This document shows, piece after piece, positions 37,168-49,259 of a DNA stretch of 64,000 nt. The translations under genes were made by a program, and so were the position numbers. The DNA comes from Marsupella aquatica (taxonomy: Eukaryota; Marchantiophyta). Within the stretch, counting starts at the first letter, position 1; every line of letters starts with the position of its first letter. The stretch spans positions 19,654,001-19,718,000 of the forward strand of contig OZ316893.1 of assembly GCA_973895155.1 (NCBI GenBank), in the 5' to 3' direction. The notes beneath the pieces are model-generated. The model did not search any database. It was not told where the DNA came from and saw nothing but the letters and a program-made list of their open reading frames with translations.

Positions 37168-37720
37168 TGAGGCAATTCAATGTGCTCTTATAGTATATGA
37201 TGTACTTAATGGAAAGGTACGATATGTGGATGGACACAAGTTACGAATCAATCTCTGCAAAATTGCGAAGTTGACATGTAAAGTCGGACTGGATGAAGCC
37301 AAGAAAGTAAATCGTCATCCTAGTTCACCCTCAGTAAATATGTACGAGTCATCTGATTTCTTGGAAGAATCTCAAGACAATTTGGTTAACCCGGGAGTAC
37401 CTTCTGTCCAAATGATCCGCCGCATCATTTGGATCTGGCTGTATTAGTCTCTCACGTATGTGTTTGGTGGTGAATCTCAAAGTAGTGCCTTCTACGCCTT
37501 CTACTGTTCAAAATTGGGGAACGATATGGCGATCTAAAGTGCATGAATATTCCTTCTTGAAGGTAGATGGCTTGATAAATTCTCTGAACATCCTGAATGT
37601 TGTTGTGAACTTTAAGTTAGACCATACTGGTTGCCTTATTCTGCTCCAGCAGAACTGCTGGCGTCTTTGAGCAAGCACATCTAGAAGCCCTTCTGGCACG
37701 TTCAGCCAGAATCCAGAGTA
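37168..37720 (+). other. Probable ClpP5 3' UTR and downstream sequence
   Basis: Sequence after the ClpP5 stop contains no further exon I can support. A 73-codon frame at 37226-37447 is unsupported by any family similarity. Confidence 0.45.
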
Positions 37721-37723
37721 GGT

Positions 37724-37855
37724 CAATGCTCAACTCACCCCTTTCTGGTAGATTCAGCCCTATTTGAATCTGGTGGACTTTAATGCTCACCTCACCCCTT
37801 TTTGGCAGTTCAGCCCTACTTGAATCTGGAGGAGGTTAATGCTCAACTCACCTTG
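37724..37855. repeat. Tandem repeat, ~57-bp units
   Basis: AATGCTCAACTCACC (or a one-base variant) recurs at 37724, 37782 and 37838 with intervening TTCAGCCCTA and TTGAATCTGG blocks; two and a partial third unit. Confidence 0.85.
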
Positions 37856-38107
37856 GATCCGAACCTAAAATAACAGTCAACTCACCCTCATCCAGATTAT
37901 GGACTACGTATTTGTATGGTCTAGGTTTGATCTCAGAGATAATAAAAGTAAGATAATCGAACCTGAGATCTTGTAAAGCCAGTTTGGCCAGGGTTGAGCC
38001 TAGAACCAAAAGGGCCCAGGATCAATCCCCCTTCCATGCACGAGATTTGGAAAGTATTTGTGAGTGGGTGGGTGGTGTAGTGAGGGGGCTATTGATTCTG
38101 TCTCTAG

Positions 38108-38215
38108 CTGGTCTCTGTGTGACCCTGGTTTATTAATCCTCTCTCTCCTGGTATGGGGGACTGGTCTCTGTGTGACCTTGGTTTTATTAATCCTCTTTCT
38201 TCTGGTATGGGTCCC
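38108..38215. repeat. Tandem duplication of ~54 bp
   Basis: CTGGTCTCTGTGTGACC, then TTATTAATCCTCT and CTGGTATGGG, occurs twice in succession with few changes. Non-coding. Confidence 0.85.
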
Positions 38216-39384
38216 CTGGATAGATCACCTAGGTAATTTCTCTTTGGGGGATGTTCGACAGCGGTGCATACTCCCACAAAGATGTCTATCATGGAAGATG
38301 TTTTTTTGGTTTCAAGGCAAAGTTAGTGTGCCGACCTTAGCAGGTCCAACCGTATCTTGAAACGAAGTTGGGTGTGAACTCACACTGTTGCTTGCAGCAT
38401 TCTTTGTGTAGGATAACCCAGGGGGTTACAGCCCACAAGAAGTCGATGGATTACTGAATTACTGTGATGTTGTAAGGTTTTCAAAGGATTTGTCCTGTAA
38501 AATGTCACTAGAACGATGGATATTTCCTTTTGATTCCAAAAATCAAAGGTGGGGCCACTCGAGGGCTTACACCTGGGATTGACCCAATCAAATAAAATTT
38601 TAAAATTGCCATGGGAAACCACTTTGGGGCCATTCCAGTGAGGCCAAAGAAGCTTCTAAAGTTATTCAAACTACTGTAGGTGAGTATGAACCTTACCTTC
38701 AGCAAAATTTTGGTAAAGCCCCCTCTAGCCCCTGTACCGCCTCTCATCCTCTAAAAGTGAGGACCAGCAGCAACCCAGGCAGGTGGGCCAGAAAAGGCCA
38801 GATATTATTTCGGCTCAATGCCCTTTCAGAGAGCACCTTTCAATTTGACCTTGATATCAGAAAAGAGAGAAAAAGATACAAAACTAAAAAAATGTTCTCC
38901 CTCCACATAGCACAGATCAGACCATTCCTGTTATAAAAGTGTGCTCTTCAGGTGGAGCAAGTTAAAATCCTTATATGATGGATGAGTCTGACATTATCCC
39001 AAGACACCCCAGCCATTGTCCCCTGTCTGTAACTGACTACAGAGGACATTCTAGCAACCAATAGTACAAAGAAGAAGTACTCATGACTGCCATACCAAAC
39101 TAAGGTAGGGAGAACCCAGAAGAGGCTGGGCATAAACTCATGATTGCCAGCCATACCAACCTACGACAGCCACAACCGGGTTAGTGCATGCCCTGTGCAA
39201 AAACTCAATATTTCTACCTATCAAGTATTATAAAGTAGCCCATATATAATTTAGCTAGGTTTCATTTGAAATTTTTATTAATAATGTATTCATGAAAATG
39301 CTTTGAATCTAACTAATAAAGCGCAATCAAAAGTTACTTTCTGGGCCTAGTGTCTAGAGGTTTCATTCAAAGCCTCTAGATTGT

Positions 39385-39510
39385 CACTCTATGTGAGGGC
39401 ATAACTGAAAGTGAGGGTGCAAAGCCATGGGGGCAAATATGAACAGGAAATAACTCTATGTGAGGGCATAACTGAAAGTGATGCAAAGGGATGGGGGCAA
39501 AGATGAAAGG
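39385..39510. repeat. Tandem duplication of ~60 bp
   Basis: CTCTATGTGAGGGCATAACT followed by GAAAGTGA, GCAAAG, ATGGGGGCAAA and AGGAAATAA appears twice in succession with small gaps. Non-coding. Confidence 0.85.
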
Positions 39511-40481
39511 AAATAAGGGGAAATCCTTTCATGCAAGGCTTTTTGTTGTCTCCTCTCCTCATCTAGCTTTTCTTTCAAGGAATGGGTTATCAGGCTAGAG
39601 TCTCATTTACATCATGAAAATTTCTCAAAGTCTCACAAACACTTAAAGTAGGTCAGATGCCTAGGGGACTGGTGTGAAACTGAAAGGTCCCAAGTTTTGT
39701 GTCCATACCCATTACTAGGGAGTTAAGGTCCATCAAATTGTTGCACTAATATTAATTTGTTCTTCCCAACTCCCAAGCCACCTGTAGAGCATTTTTTCAA
39801 AGCTTTGTAACCAGGGATATATCATCATAAAGTAATTTTAGACGGTGCCAACCCACAACCTCCACGTGCGCGCAATCGGGAGTCCTGTGTAGTAATGAGG
39901 CAGTCAAAAATCTCACAAAAAGGATTCTGGGAAGGAAAGAGCAATGAGGGCCCTGCCTTTTGTTTGAGATGCCATAGAGAACTTTTGCAGCTGGCTGCTA
40001 TGTGAGATTAACACATAGGTTCCTCAACACGGGCACAGGAGTGTTTGCTGGTCCTATCTCGGATTCAGCCTCTTCTCCTCTTTGTTTGAGGTCGTGCAGA
40101 ATAGTGTTGGTAGCAATTGCTCTTGTGGAATCTATGTTTGTGTGAGCCGCACATACAGATGCTAGAGTTTGCTCATGGTGTGATATGATTGTTTGGACAA
40201 ACAACATAGTGAGTATGACTGTGGAATTGGCTAGCAGAGGGTCCGGTAACCATTGGAATCACCTTAGGAGCATCAACTCCAGATAAGGTGTGAAAATTGA
40301 AGAGCACTAATGGCCTTTATGCTCTTTGATGATCACCTGTTTACCAAGCTCTATTTGGTATTTTCCTAGTGCACACTTCATGAAGTTTGATAGAGCAACG
40401 CCTAATAGTTTGATAATCAGAATTTGTATCGGCATGTGAGATTGGTGCCTGACTTTTGGATTCTGCAGGTCATGGAGGATT

Positions 40482-40622
40482 GTCAACAGGTTCTCCAACC
40501 TCTATAGATTTCACACCTAGGGACTTTCATCACCAATCTTGGCTGCCATATTTGAGTTTAGACATCAACAGGTTCTTCAACCTTTATAGATTTCACACCT
40601 GAGGACGTTCATCACCCTTCTG
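40482..40622. repeat. Tandem duplication of ~83 bp
   Basis: The CAACAGGTTCTCCAACCTCT block, followed by ATAGATTTCACACCT and TTCATCACC, occurs at about 40,484 and again at about 40,567 with minor changes. No gene context. Confidence 0.8.
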
Positions 40623-41227
40623 GTCAGGCTTATTTTCTCTATTTTTGGAGACCCTAGGATTTATGGCAACACAATTGAAGGCTTGGAGTCTGGAAAACAT
40701 GGAAATGTACTTTATATTGGAGCTCTAAATAGGGCATCTGTAATCTGGATGTGATCAGCTACGAGTTAGAACAAGTAGCAAGCCACTGACATCTCTCAGG
40801 CTCTGTAGTGAATGTCATGGGCCTGGTGATTGTAGATTCAACTAGTATATGTTCAAAGTCCAATACAACAGATGCACCTTGTCCAAGGCATCAAACAAAA
40901 TACAAATAAAACTCTGAATAAGACAAGGTAACCTGAGAGTAGGCTCTTGAAGGTAACACCACAATAACACGGGATGTATGCCTGTGCTGAGTTCAATATG
41001 TTATTAAGTTTCCCTAAGAAATCCAATGTATTGTTAACTTTAAGTATATTAGGGTACACTAAGTAAATATATGTGACCAAAATTTAATGACATAATGACA
41101 CCACGTGTAAACATTGTATGATACTGTGCAATATACAACGCCTATTCAAATGCATGTAACCAGGTTAGATGAGGCAATTTAATCAATGTCTTCCCATTGG
41201 TCCCTGCATCTTAGGGCATTTTGTTTT

Positions 41228-41785
41228 GGGTAATAATGACAAGTAGAGAGAAGTTACTCTTCAACTAGTCTAACATTTACCAAGGTAACATAAGAAACCC
41301 AATAAACTTTTCAGCTTCTCTAACATTTACCAAGGTAACTGGGTAATAATGACAAGTAGAGAGAAACTCTTCAACTACTCTAACATTTACCAAGGTAACA
41401 TAAGAAACCTAAGAAACTTTTCAATTTCTCTAACATTTAAAAGGTAACTGGATAATAATGACAAGTAGAAATAAACTCTTCAACTACTCTAACAGTTACC
41501 AAGGTAACATAAGAAACCCAAGAAACTTTTCAACTTCTCTAACATTTACCAAGGTAACTGGGTAATATTGACAAGTAGAAAGAAACTCTTTAACTACTCT
41601 AACATTTACCAAGGTAACATAAGAAACCCAAGAAACTTTTCAACTTCTCTAACATTTACCAAGGTAATTGGGTAATAATGACAAGTAGAAAAAAACTCTT
41701 CAACTACTCTAACATTTACCTAAGGTAACATAAGAAACCCAAGAAACTTTTCAACTTCTTTGACATTTACCAAGGTAATTTAGGA
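41228..41785. repeat. 110-bp tandem array, five units
   Basis: Units start with GGGTAATAATGACAAGTAGA or a close variant at 41228, 41341, 41450, 41560 and 41670. Each holds two copies of CTCTAACATTTACCAAGGTAA roughly 55 bp apart, so the unit itself is an old doubling. It is a short satellite-like array without coding potential. Confidence 0.95.
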
Positions 41786-42139
41786 AACCCTTTGGCTACT
41801 ATGGGTAGAAGAATACCAAGGGACTCTAACACCTTTCAGCTACTATGGACAAAATAGTATTTTCATGAAGTATATGAAATATTACATATATTGTATAGAC
41901 ATAGAGGTACTAAGGGAAACATTTGCATGGAGAATTACCCTCAATATACCATGAATGTACTCCTATTTGTCTTAAATGAAGTTGTCATCACTACCTTTAA
42001 AATTCACTTCATTTAAAATCCTCCATTTAATGTTTGTCCTCTCATCTATCTATTCCAACGTGCAACTCTTCATGGCTCCAAATAGTTCAATAAAACAAGC
42101 TTACATAACCAAGGAGTCCTCGCACTAATTCATATCTAC

Positions 42140-42215
42140 TAAACATTGTAGTCTCATAACTCACTGGTTGAAATACTGTAGTGACTTGCAAGCAACAGGT
42201 TTTCGGTTTAAAACC
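42140..42215 (+). mobile_element. Possible decayed tRNA-derived SINE head
   Basis: CATAACTCACTGGTTGAAA resembles an A box and TCGGTTTAAAACC about 45 bp downstream matches the B-box pattern GGTTYRANNCC. No target duplication or tail was found, so this is weak. Confidence 0.3.
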
Positions 42216-42659
42216 AGGGGCTGTCAAAATTCTTGCATATGAGAGCATTCCAAGTGCATGTGCTATTTTGGGGGCTAGTGCCTGGATTGCCTTTGGACTC
42301 AGTTCGTGGATCATTAAACACTCCCACTCCCAATGACAGCAGCTAGGTTACATGGCAAAGCCAGGTTCTTGCAAACACTTCACCTGGTGTTAATTAGAGG
42401 CCAAGTTGTAAACTTACTAATGAATGCACATAGTGCCAGAATCACATGAGCTTTTGTTTACTACCACATATTAAACTAAACATGATTTTGAAAGATGGTG
42501 ATGCAAGTTAAAAGGATAAAAAAAAATCTACCGTTCTTCTTCCTCCTCCCCTATGGGTCGACCTTCCAAGAAAGCTCTTTATTACAATCCCTTGGGTTCC
42601 ATTTTGAGATGTTGCCCTCCTGCCTATTGCATTCAGGGGGGTTAAGAGAATAACCTCCA

Positions 42660-42850
42660 ATTCTTGTAAAATGTCAACCCTTTTGTATGCAAAGGGCTTT
42701 GGTGAATGCCACTTTGGGATGGAGGTTTCTGCAAAACTTGATCAACTTAAGAATCTTGAACTCAAAACTTCTGTTGCTGCAATGAAGATTGTGACCTGCA
42801 ATGAAGACTGTGACGGCTGGGCTACACTTTGTTGGGATGACTAATGTTGG
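42660..42850 (-). mobile_element. Degenerate SINE-like copy (CAAAGTGG-tail family)
   Basis: It carries the family tail (+ strand TGTCAA.. then TGCCACTTTGGGATGGAGG). It lies in a segment (42655-43110) that is collinear with 53590-53960, so the two may descend from one larger duplicated or transposed unit. The tRNA-like head is poorly preserved. Confidence 0.45.
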
Positions 42851-43854
42851 GCAAGCTTTGCACTTATGTGGATCTGTGAGCCGCATTGTACCATTTGGAA
42901 TGTGAAAACAAACACCATCATGTTTCACCTTCTATAGACGATGGACAGGACGCTATAACAGACAGCATTCAATGGAGGGATGCGGTAGGCAGCAATAAAT
43001 GAGTCGCCTAGGAAAGCAAGTCCATAATAGAGAATGTTTTGCCACTTTGGCGATTTAAATTTATAAAATTACCTTGCACTCTCTCTCATTAGTCATCCCT
43101 ACTCTGCACTTATGTGAATGCGTGCACCATAGGTAGCATTTGGAAATGTAAAGACATAATTATGTCTTCCTGTCTTCACCTCCTATATGTGACTGAGAGT
43201 GGACCACAAAACACATCATTGAAGGTGGGACCCAATGGAGAACAATAAATGCATTTCTTGGAAAGCTAGTCCAACATCTCCTCCTCCTCCTCCTGCCATC
43301 ACATAGGAGCCCGAACCAGCATTTCCTTACTTTGAGAATTTGCATTTGTTACCAGTGAATCATTCAAAGAGGTTAGTAAAAAGTTTCAAAGAATCAATTT
43401 GCAAAATCAAAATATCTGACCATACATAGATTCTAAGAGTCCTAATGTGACTGTACAACATTTTTGCTCAGCAGAGGCTTCCCAATTAGTCCTAAAGGCC
43501 ACTGCCCAAAATCATAGGGAAAGCGGGCCCTGACCCTAAAGGCAGAGAAAGAAAGAAATGCCAAGGGAGAATGACAAAAGGGAAAGAAAGGGGTGCAGGG
43601 GAAGACGAGCAAGAAGAACGGATAATGCAGCCATGGGATGATGAGAGTATAGTCTTAGGGAGTCTCAAACCTCTGAGTTTTTGCCTATGGTCACGGTCAA
43701 GGTTGTTTTCCCAAAACTAAAGTGGCAAACTAAAAAGCTTGTCTGCAGACTTGTGGCCAAAGACCAAAACTGGAACTTTGGGGCCAGGGTTTTTTTTGCA
43801 GCCCTACAGGTTTGAGACTTTAAAATGTGAGGTACACTGAGTTGGCGACCACAC

Positions 43855-44597
43855 TTTTTCGCCCTGGCCTTTTTGCTCACTGCAGGCCAACCCGTTACAA
43901 GCCCTCTCAAAGTTCACCTCCCCCACCCCTTGGCGTCGCATGCCCATAAACCACATCCGGGCCGTAGTTTCGACCACTATTTTTTGCGGTCAGTAGCCTG
44001 GACTACAAACGAGAGTTACAAAGATGAGACGCCCTATTGGAGACTGCTTATGTGGAAAGATGGGGAGGGCCAAACCTAAGAGAAGAGGCCTACGGTCCTG
44101 TAGATCGTAAAAGAAAAAGGGCAGAGGCCTCCGAGCAGGCTGGAAAGACGAGAGGAGGAGGAAAGAGAGGCCGTGCCACCGTGGGCAGGCGAGGCCCGGG
44201 GATGGGACAGCAAGCATTGGTTTTGTAACGTGCGGAAGACGAGAGTGATGGTGGTGGTGTGGCAAGGCGAAGCAAAGAGAGAGAAGATGGAGGATTAGGA
44301 GTAGTTCTTTGGGGTTCGATTGAGTTTTCTCCTCTTCTCATCTCATCTCATCTCATCTCATCTCGTCTCGTCTCGTCTCGTCTGTGGTGTTGGCGCGACT
44401 GATCAATCGAGAAGAAGCGGAGCAGAAGGCAGAGGCGTAGGGTTAGGGGGGTGGGGGGGAGGAGGTTTGTAAAGAGCATCAAAAGGCAGGGAGGGGAGTT
44501 TTGCAATAGTAGTAATCGAGGAGAAGAAAGACGAGACGAGGAGTTTGGCATCAGCGGCGATTTCGGGAGTGGTGGTGGCCAAGCTGTGATTACAATC
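43855..44597 (+). promoter_or_regulatory. Probable promoter and 5' UTR of the RAD6-like gene
   Basis: GC content rises from about 43,900. A pentanucleotide array at 44336-44384 has roughly five TCTCA units followed by four TCTCG units. It lies 214 bp before the start codon at 44,598, so it falls in the leader or core promoter. The transcription start itself is not visible. Confidence 0.5.
44336..44384 (+). repeat. TCTCA/TCTCG pentanucleotide microsatellite
   Basis: About five TCTCA units pass into four TCTCG units in one uninterrupted run. It is upstream of the RAD6-like gene and CT-rich on the coding strand. Confidence 0.97.
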
Positions 44598-46555
44598 ATG
44601 TCGACTCCTTCGAGGAAACGACTGATGCGGGACTTCAAGCGTCTGCAGCAGGATCCACCGGCAGGAATCAGTGGAGCGCCTCAAGACAACAATATTATGC
44701 TGTGGAATGCGGTCATCTTTGGGTAGGTCTAGCCACGGCTGCTTTGCTTGATTGATTGATGGATGGATTGGTGGAAGTGTATTTTGAGTGGCAGCGGAGG
44801 GAGGTCTCTGAATTGGTACTGAGTTCCTATATGTCGACGATCTCGTTGCGTTGCTCTTGTGCCCTGTCTGCGAAGTTTCTCAGTACGGCGTCTGGAGGCG
44901 GACTTACCGGATATGACTCCTCTCGATCTTTTCATGGATTGGCATGACTCGTCTATTTTGCCTTACCCGCTGATCGGAGTATTGGCTGTATGTCTCGCAA
45001 TTCCATGGCTAATTGTATGTGGTCTGGGCTTTTCAGTATAGAGCCTTTGGCGACCTTCTCGGTTGTTGTTTCCTTACTAGCGCGTATAAAGTGGCTTGGT
45101 TATCCTTCCTCTAGACGGGGCTTAGATTGGCAACAAAGACTTTGGACCCAAATTCGACTAGGGCACGGGTTGAGTGGTTTCATCTTATGTAGGGTTGTCG
45201 TGATAATGCGCTTCTTTTGTCTTCTGTTGCAAAACTTCGTGATGAACCGCGTAAATGGTTCCTGCAAAGGTTTTCTAATTGACGTGTATACGTGTTTGCT
45301 TTTGGGTGCAGGCCAGATGATACTCCTTGGGATGGAGGTTAGTCGGGATACCTTTCTGAATTCTGCAGTTGACTAGAAGCTTTGTGGGTGACCTCGTGCT
45401 GTTCGCTCTGTGGCTTTTTGTCTTCGCCCTTGTCTTGCACCAAATTATAAGTCAGGACGTCATAAGATTATAGTCATTTCAAGAGAAGGAAATGACCATT
45501 GACAGAGAGCTGGAACCCTAGCGTTTTGCTATCCATAACTTGTCTGTGCTGCGTCTCACAGGTACCTTCAAGCTGACACTTCAGTTTACGGAGGATTACC
45601 CCAACAAACCTCCAACTGTTCGTTTTGTTTCGAAAATGTTTCATCCGAACAGTAAGTATACTTCCAACATTTCCGGTTTCTAAGTTTAGTTCCATTGTTG
45701 ATGGTTCCAAATTGGTTTGAGGGAGGATTGATTGTTCGTCTCCTCGCTCCGGCCACATTTTTCCGAGGTATGGAGGCTTCCATTGATGCAATGTGTGGAC
45801 ACGCTGTGGATACGAAGTGGCAAGGTTTTTCTTGTGGATGATAGCCGGCGGTCCTTAGTCCTTTACCTTGAACAGTAGTCAGCATTTGTATGCATTTCTT
45901 GTTCTCTAAAACTGTGCGAGCAAAGGAGTATTGAGAGTTTTTTAAAGGTTACTTTGTGATCTGGATGACTTGAATTTTTTTGCCTTGAAACTTTTTCACC
46001 TAGGCTTCTTGGTGCTTTTGATGCAGTTTATGCCGATGGCAGTATTTGCCTTGATATTCTCCAAAATCAATGGAGTCCGATTTATGATGTTGCAGCCATC
46101 CTCACTTCAATTCAGGTATGTTGAAGGGTAGTCATTTTGTTTTACTGTAAGGTGACCTGTCCTGTTGTAAGTAGGTGGAGTTTCTTTTGTCTGTTTTGTT
46201 CGGAAAGTTCGTCGCTGAAAAACAGTAATTAATCGTTCATTCTTACTGCAAATTTTATATGTTTTGTTATGAGTGTGGGTGGAATGGATCCTATCTGTTG
46301 ATCAGCCTTCACGCGACGACCTTCTTGGGACAGTGGGCGTGCTTGCTGACCATTGTGCTTGAGTTCCAAAGTTGTAGAAGATCGTGTGATTGGTTCTCAT
46401 TCGCATTATGCCTCGCTCTCTTGCAGTCATTGCTGTGTGATCCCAACCCCAACTCCCCAGCAAACTCTGAAGCTGCTCGAATGTATAGTGAAAACCGTCG
46501 AGAGTACAATCGCAGAGTTCGAGAAATTGTGGAACAGAGTTGGACAGCCGAGTGA
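44598..46555 (+). CDS. UBC2: RAD6-type ubiquitin-conjugating enzyme E2 (UBC1/2/3-like)
   Basis: Five exons join in frame to 152 aa: 44598-44722, 45312-45337 (a 26-bp micro-exon), 45562-45651, 46027-46115 and 46427-46555. The length equals that of Arabidopsis UBC1-UBC3. The UBC fold is complete: [20 protein letters not shown] at the start, the FHPN motif at residues 77-80, catalytic Cys88 in [14 protein letters not shown], and [13 protein letters not shown] in the C-terminal half. There is no acidic tail as in yeast Rad6, which is normal for plants. Family knowledge: it charges ubiquitin for monoubiquitination of histone H2B with HUB1/HUB2 and of PCNA with RAD18-type ligases, so it links transcription and post-replication repair in the nucleus. 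The symbol is by similarity; UBC1 or UBC3 would fit equally. Confidence 0.97.
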
Positions 46556-47400
46556 CCAACGTTTGGAAGACTCTGTCACCTGAATTGGTTATGTAGCTTT
46601 GAAGATTTGAGGACCTAGCCAGTCTTTTGATGGAATGGAGTCCAATGTTGTGAGCTTCAACACTGGGGTGGGACCAATCTACTCAAACTGGCAGTAATGA
46701 ATGGTCTTATGGGTTATGACGTGTACAATTCTAGTCATCCATTCTACAGGAAAGTCTTTTGGTCTATCCCTACGATCAAGCAAGGAGTCGTCTTGGCCTT
46801 GCAAGGTATCCTTGTAGCTGTGATGATCAGTAATCTGTAGTTTGCAGCGGGATCCTGGGCCGGAACCGGGTTAAGTATAATGGCCGGCTCTGTCGGCCCC
46901 TGTAACATTCTGTACCAAACATAAAGTTTTACATGCGGCCGTGCCAATGATTCACTTCAAATCTTATCACCTGGACTTTCATGAGAGTTCATGAATCCTC
47001 AAGTCATTCTCTAATACGATAATGATGTGGACCCTGGTGTTTTTTACCATCTGCCTGTGCCTGATTATATATATCTTGAATCTGTGTGTACGCAGAAATT
47101 TTCGCAATTACATAATCGTTGTCGTTACTGTCGAATGTTTTGTGGGCAGTGAGCAATGCCCTCAGTATATGGCATTCTCGGCTGTATGTGTAAACAGTCA
47201 GCAACATATGGATTTTGTGGGTAATTGGTTGCATTAGATGATACTCTGCAAGGCTGACAGTGACAGCGGAGCTTGGTCCATGATGTTTACTCGTATCGAT
47301 GTCGCTTGTATCGATTCTTTCCCATCGGTGGTGGAAGAAAGAATTTGTAACAGCGCAGAGAAAGGGAGGACAGAAATGAATTTGATTCATGACGAATAAG
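46556..47400 (+). other. RAD6-like 3' UTR and downstream spacer
   Basis: The first few hundred bases after the stop are likely 3' UTR; ACATAAAGTTTT at about 46,920 could be a weak polyadenylation context. No coding exon is seen. Confidence 0.45.
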
Positions 47401-47411
47401 CATAAAATCGA

Positions 47412-47879
47412 TTGATAAAATCAACAAAAGAAATAGCTTCAGCATGGGTAAAATTTCGTCTTATTCTTTGTTTCGGAAACTGTGGGGACAAAGCCAACAA
47501 AACTAGGTATCCAATTAAGTCTCCCATTTCCACTCTGCAAAGTCTACCAAATGTTCGACGTGGAAGAGTTGCTGATAGCCCCATTTCTGGGTTCTGCTCA
47601 AGTTTACCTAGCCAAGAGAAACTCTCACCAGAGCTTTCAAGTGAGAGCTTGAACAATTTCATTCGCAGGCCTGCCCTATTAGGTTGTCTTCACAGCTTCT
47701 ACAATAACAACACCTCTTCTGCACTTTATGAACGAGTCAAAAAATTCTTTGATGCAGATAGGCTTATGAACGAGTCAAAAAATTCTTTGATGCAGATAGG
47801 GTCGAGAGTGACACAATTGAGTACTTACTTTCACGGGTTCACACTTCTTTTGCAGTGCAATCTCAAGAAGGCTGTGTAG
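47412..47879 (+). other. Unassigned open frame of 155 codons
   Basis: A frame on the plus strand stays open for 155 codons and contains a perfect 36-bp direct repeat. It matches no family I recognise, has no transmembrane or signal segment, and the opposite strand is also open for about 90 codons. It is listed because of its length; a chance frame is the simpler reading. Confidence 0.15.
47727..47800. repeat. Perfect 36-bp direct repeat, 38-bp period
   Basis: The 36 bases at 47727-47762, beginning TATGAACGAGTC and ending GATGCAGATAGG, recur identically at 47765-47800 after a CT spacer. The absence of any mismatch implies a recent duplication. Confidence 0.97.
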
Positions 47880-48654
47880 GAGTGGTCGAACAAACCCCCC
47901 TTTAATCTTGGGCACACAAATCTTCCTCAACTAATTCTAGAATATCCCCACATTATAAATACCCCCGCAGATACTCTGTCGGAATCTGGCAGAGAAATTA
48001 TCTACTGCAAACGTCGCCAGTAGCCAATCACACGAATTGGAAGTCGGCCTGCATTGCATTGGAGTAGATACAGCCATGTAAGGTAGCGTCAGACGATGGA
48101 CGATGGACGATACCCAAGAGATCCAGCAGGGGATCCACATCAAGAGGGAAAGAGGCTTGAATCAGGATTCAGAATCAGAATTGAGGTGAATTCGAGTCAA
48201 ACTTTCTTTGTCTACTATAGATTTGGTCTACAGCATTCGAGTGAAGAAAAACAAAAAGTATTCCCCTCAATTCTCTGGTGAACTTTCCTTGTAGGTAGCA
48301 GATGCTTTGTGTACAGCATTCTTTTGTCCCAAGGTTGCATTACTTGTCTTTAGTCCTAAGTTTTTTGTACATATTAGGGAGTCTCAAAGTTTGAAAGTTG
48401 CTGATGAAGGCTTAGCCATAAACAAATGGCCACAGCAATTTCACAGGGTTTATGTAAAAAGTTTTGTGGGGTTTTTTTTTTAAATAACCCCACAGCGACT
48501 TGTGGTCATGGCACCAATCTTTAAGGCAAAAAGTTAAAGACTATGAATTTGGCTACTCTATATCTTTTTCTGTCCGTACTTAACTACTACGTTAAAGTCC
48601 ATCAAAATCTTGAGGTTCTAGATTCTCTAGTAAGTAAAACTGGGCATCATGTGC

Positions 48655-49255
48655 ATTGTGGCCATAATGACCCAAAAAATGAGAGCTTAAGTTTGAGTTT
48701 TGAGGGGTTATTATTGTCCATAGTACCATTTATAAGTAGTGCCATTCATGTCTTTGTAGTTTTTTTATGTACAACAATGCCTCTACCAGATTTGGATCAA
48801 CTAAGAACCTAAGAGATATTTTGCACAAATATCTCTTAGGCTTTTTTAAGTGTATTAAGGTTCTATTACTAGATTGTTATCTATAAAGCATGGAAAATCA
48901 CAAAGATAAATAGGGCATTAACCACAGTAATTGCCTGGTAACAAGCCATTGGGGGACATAAAGCCTCAAAAAATGAGTGTTTCAGCCCAAGTTTCGAGGG
49001 GCTATTGTTGCTCATAATGCCCTCAGAAAGTACCTCAATATACTCAATGCTAAGAGATTTTTATTTTAGTAAAAGTAAGGAGAAGTTTCATAATGCCAAC
49101 ATCCAAACCTGGACTTTGCATTCTTCACTATATGTAAAGCACCAAATTTAAGCTCGAAGTGCATTAAAAGAAAAGGTTAGATGGGCTAGGACCTAACCAG
49201 GAGATTTTTTTAATCTTAGTAAAGGTAAGGAAAAGTTCGTAATGCCACCAACCAG
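48655..49255. repeat. Diverged local duplications
   Basis: The block with CCCAAAAAATGAGAG, GTTTGAGTTTTGAGGGG and TATTATTGTCCATA near 48,670-48,725 recurs in diverged form near 48,965-49,025. A block TTTTAGTAAAAGTAAGGAGA..TAATGCC near 49,073 recurs near 49,213. Old local duplication with no coding content. Confidence 0.5.
48808..48840. repeat. Perfect 14-bp hairpin followed by a T run
   Basis: CCTAAGAGATATTT and AAATATCTCTTAGG form a perfect inverted repeat around TGCAC, followed directly by CTTTTTT. The shape resembles a hairpin terminator, but in nuclear plant DNA it is more likely a MITE remnant or chance stem. Confidence 0.85.
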
Positions 49256-49259
49256 ATAG

